Part shown: one piece after another, positions 6,494 through 14,164 of the stretch
How the letters are laid out: every line of letters starts with the position of its first letter
How positions within the stretch are numbered: the first letter of the stretch is position 1
NCBI GenBank assembly: GCA_015222855.1
Contig: JADFWA010000379.1
Coordinates: forward strand, 1-18,903
Origin: Pseudomonadota bacterium
Lineage (GTDB): Bacteria > Desulfobacterota > Syntrophia > Syntrophales > JADFWA01
Reading direction: 5' to 3'
Length of the DNA: 18,903 nucleotides
Made by a program: the position numbers and the translations under genes
Notes under the pieces: generated by a model
Told to the model about the DNA's origin: nothing
The model's database searches: none
Seen by the model: only the letters and a program-made list of their open reading frames with translations

Positions 6494-8180
6494 ATTTTTT
6501 GCTCGTCAATTTCCCAATCTTTTCTTTTGCCATTGGAAGAACTCCGTCAAGAACGGGCAGCAATTCATTTTCCTCAATGATATCCAAAAACATACCGACC
6601 AGCATGGGATCAAACTGGGTTCCGGCATTGTCCACAAGCTCCCATATCGCTTTTTCCAGGGTAAGCATCTCACGATAGGACCTCTCCGACGTCATGGCAA
6701 CCAGGGCATCCGCTATGGCAAATATTCGGGCGCCAAGTGGAATTTCTCCCCCTTTCAGACTTTCCGGATAGCCTGACCCATCGTAATTTTCATGGTGATA
6801 CATAAGAACCGACCGCTCATTGGCAAAAAAATCAAATAGTTCAGTCAGTTCGACCAGCATATAGGGATGGCTTTCAATCTGAGCTTTCTCTTTGTCACTC
6901 AGAACCCCTTTCTTGGTCAACAACTCCTCTCCCAATAAAATCTTGAAGCAGTCGTGAAGGACAGCCGCCCGTTTGAACGTATCAATAATAGTAGGGGGAA
7001 GACGGAGCTTATCACATATTAGATCTATATATTGCGCGACTCGCCGATCGTGATTCTGGAACCTGTAACCTCCCATATTCCGAACCAGAAGTTCCAGTGA
7101 TGCTACAGATGCCGTCTTCGTTTTCTCCAGAACGGCCGTAAGGCGTTCTTTGAAGTGTCTGATGTTTTCATCACCATTGGCTTCTTCCTCTGTAGACAGG
7201 CCCTGGGACTCCCCCTGATAAACCTCCACGCGGTTCCTTCCCCTGGCCTTGGCCAGATAAAGGGCCTTGTCCGCATAGGTCAACAGATCCCTGGCCTGGG
7301 GGGGGCGATGGTCCTGCAGCGAGGCCACCCCAATGCTTACGGTTACCGCCGTTGAGTTGGTTTCATCGTTATGAATCCTGCTTTCGCAAAGCTCGCGAAA
7401 CTTTTCCGCCACCTTTTGTGCCCCGACGATGTCGGTCTGGGGAAGCAGCGCCACCAACTCCTCTCCACCGTATCGAAAACATAAATCCGAATTCCTTGTA
7501 TGATCCTGCAAACAGACAGAAAGTTCTTTTAAGACAAAATCCCCAAAGGTATGTCCAAAGATATCGTTGATATCCTTGAAATAATCCAGATCTATCATCA
7601 GGCATGACATATCTGATTGGTATCTCCGGGCACGGCCAAACTCCCGTTCTAAAACCTCGTGCATATGACGATGATTATATAGACCGGTAAGCCCGTCCTT
7701 TGTGGCAAGTTCGTTCAAGTGTCTGTTTTGTTCTTCAATGACTTTTTTTGACCTTTCCGATTCTTCTACGACCTGTTTGAAATACTTATTCCGCCTGTGC
7801 AATTCAAGAAACAGGTTGACCTTGCACTTTAAAATATGCGGGTTCAGCGGCTTAAAGATATAATCAAACACCCCTGTCTCGTATTCCTTGAATACAAGTT
7901 CACTGCCTTTGTCAGTGGCAGTGATGAAGATAACAGGAATGTGCATGTTTTCTTCGTTTTTCCTCATCAGTTCGGCAGTTTCAAAACCGCCCATATCCGA
8001 CATCTGAACATCAATGAGAGCAAGGGCAAAGTCATATTTGGCAATGAGACCGAGGGCCTCATTGCCTGAGCCTGCCTTGATAATATTCAGATCAGGACTC
8101 TTCAGCATATCTTCGAGTTTCAGAAGATCTTCAGGCTTGTCGTCCACAATAAGGATGTCAATCTTTTCCGTCTCATTCAT
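6483..8180 (-). CDS. response regulator with receiver, GGDEF and HD-GYP domains
   Basis: The 565-residue protein has three domains. The receiver (about 7-125) has Asp13/Asp14, phospho-acceptor Asp57, Thr87 and Lys110. The GGDEF diguanylate cyclase (about 155-322) has an intact active site GGEEL at 238-242 and an RxxD inhibitory site (RNSD, 229-232) five residues before it. The HD-GYP region (about 365-535) has His377, HD at 409-410, HHENYDGSGYP at 462-472 and a conserved ARIFAIADALVAMTSERSYR. One substitution stands out: the usual HDxGK reads HDCFK. It should make c-di-GMP under phosphorylation control and may also degrade it. AAGGAT lies just upstream of ATG 8180. No sensor kinase is in the window. 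The HDOD gene follows and may be an output or partner. Confidence 0.92.
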   Translation of the reverse strand: MNETEKIDILIVDDKPEDLLKLEDMLKSPDLNIIKAGSGNEALGLIAKYDFALALIDVQMSDMGGFETAELMRKNEENMHIPVIFITATDKGSELVFKEYETGVFDYIFKPLNPHILKCKVNLFLELHRRNKYFKQVVEESERSKKVIEEQNRHLNELATKDGLTGLYNHRHMHEVLEREFGRARRYQSDMSCLMIDLDYFKDINDIFGHTFGDFVLKELSVCLQDHTRNSDLCFRYGGEELVALLPQTDIVGAQKVAEKFRELCESRIHNDETNSTAVTVSIGVASLQDHRPPQARDLLTYADKALYLAKARGRNRVEVYQGESQGLSTEEEANGDENIRHFKERLTAVLEKTKTASVASLELLVRNMGGYRFQNHDRRVAQYIDLICDKLRLPPTIIDTFKRAAVLHDCFKILLGEELLTKKGVLSDKEKAQIESHPYMLVELTELFDFFANERSVLMYHHENYDGSGYPESLKGGEIPLGARIFAIADALVAMTSERSYREMLTLEKAIWELVDNAGTQFDPMLVGMFLDIIEENELLPVLDGVLPMAKEKIGKLTSKKFDY

Positions 8181-8282
8181 GGCAATCCTTGTTACTGGTC
8201 ATTTAACAGGCGGTACTTTCGTTTTCTATATACATGAAAGAGAAATGTCCGTCTACAAAAATCACATTGGGGTAAAAAAACA

Positions 8283-8311
8283 TTGCAAAAAGCATCTCAT
8301 CCACTTAGATT
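8283..8311 (+). promoter_or_regulatory. possible sigma70-type promoter for the M20 gene
   Basis: In the 186-base divergent spacer (8181-8366), TTGCAA (8283-8288) and TAGATT (8306-8311) are 17 bases apart. Each matches four of six consensus positions. It lies about 56 bases before the M20 start. This is a weak match in AT-rich sequence; nothing else recognisable is in the spacer. Confidence 0.22.
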
Positions 8312-8366
8312 GAGATTTTGGTCAACCATACTTGCCGAAAGTAAAGAGGATAAAAGGAAAGCCACG

Positions 8367-9605
8367 ATGGATATGAAGATTTTTGAAAGGATAGCAAGCA
8401 GAATAGATTCTTATAAAGACGAGATGATACGGATGCAGTTGGGACTCACCACCATCCCTGCCCTCTCTCCCGACAATGGAGGGGACGGAGAATATGAAAA
8501 GGCGAAGTTCCTCATTGATTGCCTCCATAACCTGGGTTTCAATGATATCAAGGAATACAATGCCCCGGATGTCAGGGTTTCATCAGGTGTTCGTCCCAAT
8601 ATTGCCACCACCATACCCGGGAAAAATCGGGAGAAAACAGTCTGGATACTGACCCATACCGACATTGTCCCTCCGGGAGAAATCGGTCTATGGGAATCGG
8701 ATCCCTACAGGGGATACGTTAAAGACGGGCGGATATACGGAAGGGGAACGGAAGACAATCAACAGGATATGGTGGCGTCAATATTTGCGGCCAGGGCCTT
8801 TGTTGACGAAGGCATTACCCCGGAGAACGGGATAGGATTGACCTTTGTGGCGGACGAAGAAACCGCCAGCAAATACGGCCTTGAATACCTGCTAAAAAAT
8901 GAAAAGGGCATCTTCAGGAAAACCGATATCCTTGTGGTCCCCGATTTCGGAAATGAAGAGGGGACCATGATAGAGGTGGCTGAAAAAAGTATGCTCTGGC
9001 TTCGGTTCAAAACAACGGGAAAACAGTGTCATGCAAGCAAACCGTCACTTGGAAGAAACGCCTTTCTGGCGGCATCACATCTTGTGGTAAGACTGAATGA
9101 TCTTCACGATATCTTCGATGCATCAGACCCTCTTTATCAACCCCCTGCAAGCACCTTTGAGCCGACGAGAAAAGACGCCAATGTACCCAATATCAACACA
9201 ATCCCGGGAGAGGATGTTTTCCATATAGACAGCAGGGTTCTCCCGCAATACAGGCTACCGGATGTAATATCCGAAACGAGAAAGATGGCCGACGAAATAG
9301 AGGAAAAATTTGGGGTGTCAATCGAAATTACACCCATCCAGCAGGGACAGGCCCCCCCTCCAACACCCGACGATGCACTCGTTGTAACCTCCCTTCAAAA
9401 GGCCGTTTCCGATGTATACGGGGTTGATGCCTCACCTTGCGGGATAGGCGGCGGAACCGTTGCAACCTTTTTTCGCAGGGAGGGATATCCGGTTGCCGTA
9501 TGGTGCAAAATCGGCCCGACCGCACACCAGCCCAATGAAAACTGCATCATCGCAAATATGATCGGAAACGCAAAGGTATACGCGCATCTATTCCTGCAGG
9601 GGTAA
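8367..9605 (+). CDS. M20 family metallohydrolase (ArgE/DapE type)
   Basis: The 412-residue protein has the co-catalytic dizinc residues of M20 enzymes: His97 and Asp99 (HTDIVPPG), Asp130 (GRGTEDNQQD), the catalytic pair Glu164-Glu165 (ADEETA), Asp193 (VPDFG) and His387 (GPTAHQPNE). The dimerisation lid domain lies between about 205 and 320. Such cytoplasmic enzymes remove acyl groups or C-terminal residues, as in succinyl-diaminopimelate desuccinylase, acetylornithine deacetylase and carboxypeptidase G2. The substrate cannot be assigned here. The frame is open back to 8283, but ATG 8367 is chosen because AAGGAAA (8354-8360) precedes it and family similarity starts there. It stands alone, divergent from the c-di-GMP regulator and with no biosynthetic neighbours, so a catabolic or salvage peptidase role is as likely as lysine or arginine synthesis. 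Confidence 0.88.
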   Translation: MDMKIFERIASRIDSYKDEMIRMQLGLTTIPALSPDNGGDGEYEKAKFLIDCLHNLGFNDIKEYNAPDVRVSSGVRPNIATTIPGKNREKTVWILTHTDIVPPGEIGLWESDPYRGYVKDGRIYGRGTEDNQQDMVASIFAARAFVDEGITPENGIGLTFVADEETASKYGLEYLLKNEKGIFRKTDILVVPDFGNEEGTMIEVAEKSMLWLRFKTTGKQCHASKPSLGRNAFLAASHLVVRLNDLHDIFDASDPLYQPPASTFEPTRKDANVPNINTIPGEDVFHIDSRVLPQYRLPDVISETRKMADEIEEKFGVSIEITPIQQGQAPPPTPDDALVVTSLQKAVSDVYGVDASPCGIGGGTVATFFRREGYPVAVWCKIGPTAHQPNENCIIANMIGNAKVYAHLFLQG

Positions 9606-9610
9606 ACTTA

Positions 9611-9676
9611 GAGTTCGGAGTTCTGAGTTCTGAGCTTAAAGCCCCAAACCCGAAACTTTGAACTCTGAACTCCGAA
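9611..9676. repeat. inverted degenerate heptamer array C
   Basis: The left arm is GAGTTCG, GAGTTCT, GAGTTCT, GAGCTTA (9611-9638). The right arm is AACTTTG, AACTCTG, AACTCCG (9654-9674). The 17-base inner arms 9614-9630 and 9660-9676 pair with a single mismatch. It begins five bases after the M20 stop. Confidence 0.8.
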
Positions 9677-9791
9677 GGCGAAGGCTGAAAATCTGTTGCA
9701 ATCCTATATTTACAATGGTAGCATTCCAGTCATATAAAACCCACATGGTCTTTCGGCCGCAACGAAACACGAAAGTATTACAGCGGATTTT

Positions 9792-9839
9792 GTTGGGTTT
9801 CGTCCCTCAACCCAACCTACGAATCTGCGTAATCTGCGG
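9792..9839. repeat. small hairpin plus nonamer direct repeat in the phoH leader
   Basis: GTTGGGTT (9792-9799) and AACCCAAC (9809-9816) form a perfect 8-bp stem with a 9-base loop. Next to it AATCTGCGT and AATCTGCGG (9822-9839) are a direct nonamer pair. Both resemble short intergenic repeats I recall from many bacterial genomes. With array C they fill most of the 262-base spacer before phoH. Confidence 0.6.
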
Positions 9840-9867
9840 ACAACTTTCATATAAAAGGTTAGAATTT

Positions 9868-10854
9868 TTGAAACCACAACCTGAAGACATCTCAGTCAAA
9901 AAGATAAGTTTCCGGGACAATGCTGCAATCAAAGTGCTGATCGGGGAACATGACAGCAATATAAAGCTGATAGAAAAAATAGAAGAGGTAAAGCTTTACG
10001 TCAGGGGAAATGACATTTCAATATCCGGAAATGTCATCGGTGTGGATATTGTTGAAAAACTCCTTGTTCAACTCTATTCCCTCATCAAAAAAGGATACCC
10101 TATCTACAGCACCGATATAGATTATGCCCACAGGATACTTTCCGAAAACAGTTCTACAAACATCGAGGAAATATTTCTCGACACGGTTTTCATCTCATCA
10201 ACGAAGAAGACCATTACGCCGAAGAGCATCGCCCAAAAACTTTATATTGACTCCATAAGAAAGTGTGACATGGTCTTTGGTATTGGTCCTGCAGGAACAG
10301 GAAAGACTTATCTCGCCATGGCCATGGCTGTAGCCATGCTTCTTGAGAAAAAGGTCAACCGGATTATATTGACAAGACCGGCGCTGGAGGCCGGTGAAAA
10401 GCTCGGCTTTCTGCCGGGCGATCTTTCCGAAAAAGTCAATCCTTACCTCAGACCACTGTATGACGCACTCTACGATATGGTGGATTTTGACAAGGCATCA
10501 ACCCTGATAAACAAAGGAATAATCGAGGTAGCTCCCCTTGCCTTTATGAGAGGAAGAACCCTGAACGATTCCTTTATAATTCTCGATGAAGCACAGAATA
10601 CCACTTCGGAACAGATGAAGATGTTCCTGACCAGAATGGGTTTCGGCTCAAAGGCCGTGATAACCGGAGACGTAACCCAGACAGACCTCCCCCCGGACAA
10701 AATATCCGGATTAATCGAAATCGAAAGTATCCTGAAAAAAACGAGTGGTATCAGGTTTGTCTACTTCTCGGGGGTTGACGTGGTGAGACATTCCCTTGTC
10801 CAGGACATCATACGCGCTTATAGCCACCTGGATCGAAGCAGGGGGAGAAAATAA
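9868..10854 (+). CDS. phoH: PhoH-like ATPase (YbeZ type)
   Basis: The 328-residue protein has an N-terminal KH-like region (about 10-70) and then the PhoH P-loop domain. Walker A is GIGPAGTGKT at about 138-147, and the Walker B region is FIILDEAQN at about 236-244. The typical MRGRTLNDSF and GDVTQTDLP motifs are present. YbeZ-type PhoH proteins are cytoplasmic ATPases that act with YbeY in RNA maturation, and ybeY lies downstream here. The frame is open upstream to 9658, but that stretch translates array C and the hairpin, so it is not protein. The first start after the repeats is TTG 9868, with AAAAGG (9853-9858) nine bases before it. The usual phoH-yqfF junction is interrupted by the GxxExxY cassette. 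Confidence 0.9.
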   Translation: MKPQPEDISVKKISFRDNAAIKVLIGEHDSNIKLIEKIEEVKLYVRGNDISISGNVIGVDIVEKLLVQLYSLIKKGYPIYSTDIDYAHRILSENSSTNIEEIFLDTVFISSTKKTITPKSIAQKLYIDSIRKCDMVFGIGPAGTGKTYLAMAMAVAMLLEKKVNRIILTRPALEAGEKLGFLPGDLSEKVNPYLRPLYDALYDMVDFDKASTLINKGIIEVAPLAFMRGRTLNDSFIILDEAQNTTSEQMKMFLTRMGFGSKAVITGDVTQTDLPPDKISGLIEIESILKKTSGIRFVYFSGVDVVRHSLVQDIIRAYSHLDRSRGRK

Positions 10855-10865
10855 AGGCGAATATT

Positions 10866-11319
10866 ACCGCCGAGATCGCTGAGAACGCAGAGATGACACA
10901 AAAATTAAATAAGATTACAGAAGAGATCATTGGTGCAGCGATAGCTGTTCATCGTGAACTCGGTCCCGGCCTTTTGGAATCAGCATATGAAGCATGTTTA
11001 GCCTATGAATTGATTGACCATAGGTTGATGGTGGAACGTCAAAAATCCCTACCCGTGAAATACCGGGGTACAAAGGTAGACTGCGGCTACCGTATAGACC
11101 TTCTGGTGGAAGAAAAAATAATCATAGAATTAAAAGCAGTAGAAAAGCTGGGGGCAATCCATGAGGCTCAACTTTTATCTTATTTGAAATTGTCTAACTG
11201 TAAAGTAGGGTTATTGATCACTTTAATGTTAAAATCCTTAAAAACGGTATACGTAGATTGGTTAATGATTTTAGTGAATAATTGTATATTTTCTCTGCGC
11301 GCTCAGCGTTCTCTGCGGT
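10866..11319. mobile_element. candidate GxxExxY cassette bounded by inverted nonamer arrays
   Basis: The left array is CGCCGAGAT, CGCTGAGAA, CGCAGAGAT (10868-10894). The right array is TTCTCTGCG, CGCTCAGCG, TTCTCTGCG (11291-11317), whose reverse complements are CGCAGAGAA, CGCTGAGCG, CGCAGAGAA. Over 28 bases (10866-10893 against 11292-11319) the ends match at 24 positions. Only the GxxExxY gene lies between them, in an operon whose flanking genes are normally neighbours. There is no transposase, and no convincing target duplication beyond a possible GAAT near both ends. Mobility is inferred. Confidence 0.55.
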
Positions 11320-11321
11320 GA
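10893..11321 (+). CDS. GxxExxY protein, PD-(D/E)XK nuclease-like, C-terminal frameshift
   Basis: The name motif is present at residues 26-32 (GLLESAY), preceded by IIGAAIAVHRELGP. A PD-(D/E)XK-like core follows: Asp69 (YRIDLLV), Glu79-x-Lys81 (IIELKAVE) and Gln93 (HEAQLLSYLKL). The function of the family is not established; a nuclease-like activity is inferred from the core. After GLLI (106-109) the tail becomes atypical (TLMLKSLKTVYVDW) and the last residues are translated repeat. In the next frame 11222-11281 reads FNVKILKNGIRRLVNDFSE and stops, the expected family ending. One missing A at about 11220 explains this. The original gene therefore ended at 11281, ten bases before the right array. 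The putative catalytic residues are upstream of the lesion, so activity may remain. The ATG lies in the last nonamer of the left array. Confidence 0.85.
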   Translation: MTQKLNKITEEIIGAAIAVHRELGPGLLESAYEACLAYELIDHRLMVERQKSLPVKYRGTKVDCGYRIDLLVEEKIIIELKAVEKLGAIHEAQLLSYLKLSNCKVGLLITLMLKSLKTVYVDWLMILVNNCIFSLRAQRSLR

Positions 11322-11332
11322 ATGATCACAAA

Positions 11333-13726
11333 ATGTTTACGAACAAAATATCCACAAAGGCAAAAAATGGGTCGGCTCTAATTGATTTGATCCCTGAATT
11401 TGCCAGAAATGTTCTCTTCCAGAGGTGGACGATCACAATCTCCCTGTGCTTGTTTCTCTCTTTACTCCTTACACCCCATATCCATTTTATGCACCCTACC
11501 TATAAAGTCGGTTCTATCGCAACCAAAGATGTAAGGGCCGACCGTGACTTCCTGGTTGAAGACAGAACATCCACCGAACAGAAAAAGATGAAGGCAATCA
11601 AAAACATAAAGCCTGTATATGATTACGACAGGGATATCCCCTCCATGCTGGGGATGAACATCGCCGGGGCATTTACGTCGATGGAAGAAACATATCGCAA
11701 AATCGACGAAGAGAAGTCTTATGAAGGCAAACAGGCCATTTTAGAAAAAGCAAGAAAAAATTTCGAAGAAACACTGGGAACAACCCTCACAGACAGCGAA
11801 TTTAATATACTCAGCAAGCACAAATTTTCATTAGATGTATGCAATAACATTGTGAAACTGATCTACTCCGTCTACAATGAAGGTCTGATAAGCCAAAGCA
11901 TCTTCTCGAAAAGGGAAAGGGATACCGGTATTATAGTCAGGAATGTAAAGACGCAAAATGAGGAAGAGAAAACAGATCTTTCTTCAATCCTGAAGATAAA
12001 GGAAACAGAGGCATTTTTATCAAAACAGTCAAAGATAGTCCTCGGCAATGAAAAAGCAGAAATTAGGAAAGTTGCGGTCTCTTTAGCAAAAAGACTACTC
12101 CAGCCAAGTCTCACCCTCAATAAAAATGAGACGGAAGAGAGAAAACAGGTCGCTCTGAACAATGTAAAACCTGTCTACTCCAAGGTGCAGAAAAATGAGA
12201 TAATTATTCGTGAAGGAGAAAAGATTACCCCCGCGGATCTGGACAGGCTTGAGACCTTCTTCAAGGTACAGAAAGGAAAAAGATTTTTAAATTGCTCCAT
12301 ATTCCTGGGGATGTTCTTTACGATCATGATTCTCTCCGTCACATTCTATTATTTAGCCCGAAACTGGCTAAAAACCCTTGAAAAATCCAACGTTGACATC
12401 CTGTTTTTAGCGACCGTAGTAATCCTCCAGATACTTTTGGTAAAGGCCGGAATTTTCATATCCGAATCAATAACCCGCTCCTTTGCCTTCATCCATGCTG
12501 ACGCATGTTTCTACGTTATACCTTTTGCAGTGGGCGCCATGCTCGTCACGGTTATTCTCAGCAGGAGTACCGCACTTGTTTTCTCTGTTTTTTCCTCCTA
12601 TCTTGCAACCTTTCTCTTCAGTGAAAGGATGTCCATCTTCCTGTTTTCCTTCCTTGGATGTGTAGTGGCGGTCTACTACATAGTTCGCTGCAAGCAGCGC
12701 ACGGCATTTCTTAAGGCCGGTTTATTCGTGGGCATGATTAACATTGTTGTCATCATCTGCCTGACTCTACTTGCAGGCACCACATTCTCGACAGACACAC
12801 TCATTAAACTCGCCATGGGAATTACCGGTGGTATAATTTCAGGAATAATCGTGGCAGGAATCGCCCCGCTGTTTGAAACCCTCTTCGGTTACACTACTGA
12901 CATAAAGCTTCTTGAACTTGCCAATCTCAATCAACCGATATTCCAACAGATGATTATAAAGGCGCCGGGAACTTATCACCACAGCATAATAGTGGCATCC
13001 ATGGTGGAGGCTGCCGCCGAGGCCATAGCCGCAAATTCGCTCCTGGCCAAGGTAAGCGCTTACTATCACGATATAGGCAAGCTGAAAAACCCCCTTTACT
13101 TCATAGAAAATCAACAGAACGGGGAAAATAAACATGATAAACTCTCACCCAAAATGAGCAGCTTGATCATTATCTCCCATGTCAAAAATGGGTGCGAACT
13201 GGCCAAAAAGTATAAACTGGGGAAAACAATCACGGACATTATAAGACAACATCATGGAGCAAGCCTGGTCAGTTACTTCTGTGAAAAGGCAAAGAAGGAT
13301 AGAAACCCCTCCATCCGGTCAATACCGGAAAGTGATTTCAGATACTCAGGGCCAAAACCTCAGACAAGGGAAGCCGGGCTCGTTTTACTGGGCGATGTAG
13401 TGGAAGCATCATCACGTATGCTGACAAACCCGACACCTTCAAGGATAAAGGCCCTCGTCAGGAAGAGAATTGAACAGGTTCTTGCCGACGGGCAGCTCGA
13501 TGAATGCGCGCTTACGCTGTCCGATCTCAATAAGATTTCTGAGAGTTTCATGAGGATTCTAAACGGCATATTCCATCAGAGGATAGACTATCCCGAACCC
13601 GTAATTAAAGAAGTTGACATCAGAAAAGAGAACAATGGCGGCACTGATAGAAAACAGGCAGAAAAAAATAACGGTAGATCTCAAGCGGGTGCAGCGGGCC
13701 TTGCACGACATACTGGAAAACCTTGA
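11333..13726 (+). CDS. yqfF: 7TM-HD membrane phosphohydrolase (YqfF/PgpH type)
   Basis: The 797-residue protein has one N-terminal membrane helix (about 32-48), a large extracytoplasmic domain (about 55-315), a seven-helix block (about 318-515) and a C-terminal HD domain. Metal-ligand motifs are YHHS (548-551), HDIGK (579-583), His640-His641 and Asp688 (LLGDVVEA). In Firmicutes the family (PgpH) hydrolyses cyclic di-AMP; in this lineage the ligand is not proven. The TTG-started frame from 11282 translates the right nonamer array, so ATG 11333 is chosen; its only Shine-Dalgarno-like sequence, GGTGA, is 11 bases away at the array end. The tail after about residue 755 is low in complexity and overlaps ybeY by 92 bases. 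The usual order phoH-yqfF-ybeY is kept apart from the inserted cassette. Confidence 0.9.
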   Translation: MFTNKISTKAKNGSALIDLIPEFARNVLFQRWTITISLCLFLSLLLTPHIHFMHPTYKVGSIATKDVRADRDFLVEDRTSTEQKKMKAIKNIKPVYDYDRDIPSMLGMNIAGAFTSMEETYRKIDEEKSYEGKQAILEKARKNFEETLGTTLTDSEFNILSKHKFSLDVCNNIVKLIYSVYNEGLISQSIFSKRERDTGIIVRNVKTQNEEEKTDLSSILKIKETEAFLSKQSKIVLGNEKAEIRKVAVSLAKRLLQPSLTLNKNETEERKQVALNNVKPVYSKVQKNEIIIREGEKITPADLDRLETFFKVQKGKRFLNCSIFLGMFFTIMILSVTFYYLARNWLKTLEKSNVDILFLATVVILQILLVKAGIFISESITRSFAFIHADACFYVIPFAVGAMLVTVILSRSTALVFSVFSSYLATFLFSERMSIFLFSFLGCVVAVYYIVRCKQRTAFLKAGLFVGMINIVVIICLTLLAGTTFSTDTLIKLAMGITGGIISGIIVAGIAPLFETLFGYTTDIKLLELANLNQPIFQQMIIKAPGTYHHSIIVASMVEAAAEAIAANSLLAKVSAYYHDIGKLKNPLYFIENQQNGENKHDKLSPKMSSLIIISHVKNGCELAKKYKLGKTITDIIRQHHGASLVSYFCEKAKKDRNPSIRSIPESDFRYSGPKPQTREAGLVLLGDVVEASSRMLTNPTPSRIKALVRKRIEQVLADGQLDECALTLSDLNKISESFMRILNGIFHQRIDYPEPVIKEVDIRKENNGGTDRKQAEKNNGRSQAGAAGLARHTGKP

Positions 13727-14084
13727 CTGCCGGGACAAAGAGATAAGCCTTCTCTTCATCGATGATGACGGCATAAGGGAAATCAACAAGGAATACCTGG
13801 GCAGAGATTATCCCACCAATGTCATCGCATTCTCCATGACGGAGGGTGAATTTGGCGACATCAATCCAGATATGCTTGGTGATATCATCATCTCCGTAGA
13901 AACAGCGCTTAGAAACGCGAAGGACGCCGAAATTGAATTTGAGGAGGAGCTGGATTTCCTCATGATCCACGGCATTCTTCATCTTCTGGGATATGATCAC
14001 GAGACATCCGAAGCGGATGCAAGGCGGATGGAAGAAAAGGAAAGGGAACTGTTTTTCGCGCTGAATAATTATATGATAGAATAA
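13635..14084 (+). CDS. ybeY: endoribonuclease YbeY / rRNA maturation factor
   Basis: The 149-residue product has the family zinc motif HGILHLLGYDH at 112-122 (His112, His116, His122). It also has the conserved DYPTNVIAFSM (58-68) and LGDIIIS (81-87). YbeY is a cytoplasmic metal-dependent endoribonuclease needed for correct 16S rRNA 3' maturation and ribosome quality control, and it often works with the PhoH-like ATPase encoded upstream. The frame opens at TTG 13614, but ATG 13635 gives the usual N terminus (MAALIENRQ) and has AAAAGAG a few bases before it. The start lies inside the end of yqfF, a 92-base overlap, so translation is probably coupled to it. Confidence 0.93.
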   Translation: MAALIENRQKKITVDLKRVQRALHDILENLDCRDKEISLLFIDDDGIREINKEYLGRDYPTNVIAFSMTEGEFGDINPDMLGDIIISVETALRNAKDAEIEFEEELDFLMIHGILHLLGYDHETSEADARRMEEKERELFFALNNYMIE

Positions 14085-14102
14085 ACTGCTACCGGCTTTA
14101 GC

Positions 14103-14132
14103 TGTAGGGGCGTATTGCTATACGCCCCTACA
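14103..14132. repeat. perfect 13-bp palindrome between convergent genes
   Basis: The arms 14103-14115 (TGTAGGGGCGTAT) and 14120-14132 pair perfectly around a 4-base loop. A second, smaller stem GTGCC/GGCAC lies at 14138-14150. Neither has a T-run, but together they fill the 80 bases between the converging ybeY and transglycosylase genes and could stop or stabilise both transcripts. The GTAGGGGCG sequence resembles an interspersed palindrome I recall from other genomes. Confidence 0.75.
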
Positions 14133-14164
14133 TACCTGTGCCTTTGGCACTTTGTGCCTGAATA

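Noticed and set aside
6453..8313. Several plus-strand open frames inside the GGDEF and HDOD genes
   Set aside because: They are antisense shadows of well-supported coding sequence.
8283..8366. M20 start at 8283
   Set aside because: The 28 extra residues are not family-like, and ATG 8367 has a ribosome site at normal spacing.
10855..11332. Group II intron or insertion sequence in the phoH operon
   Set aside because: There is no reverse transcriptase, transposase or intron secondary-structure domain; the only gene is GxxExxY.
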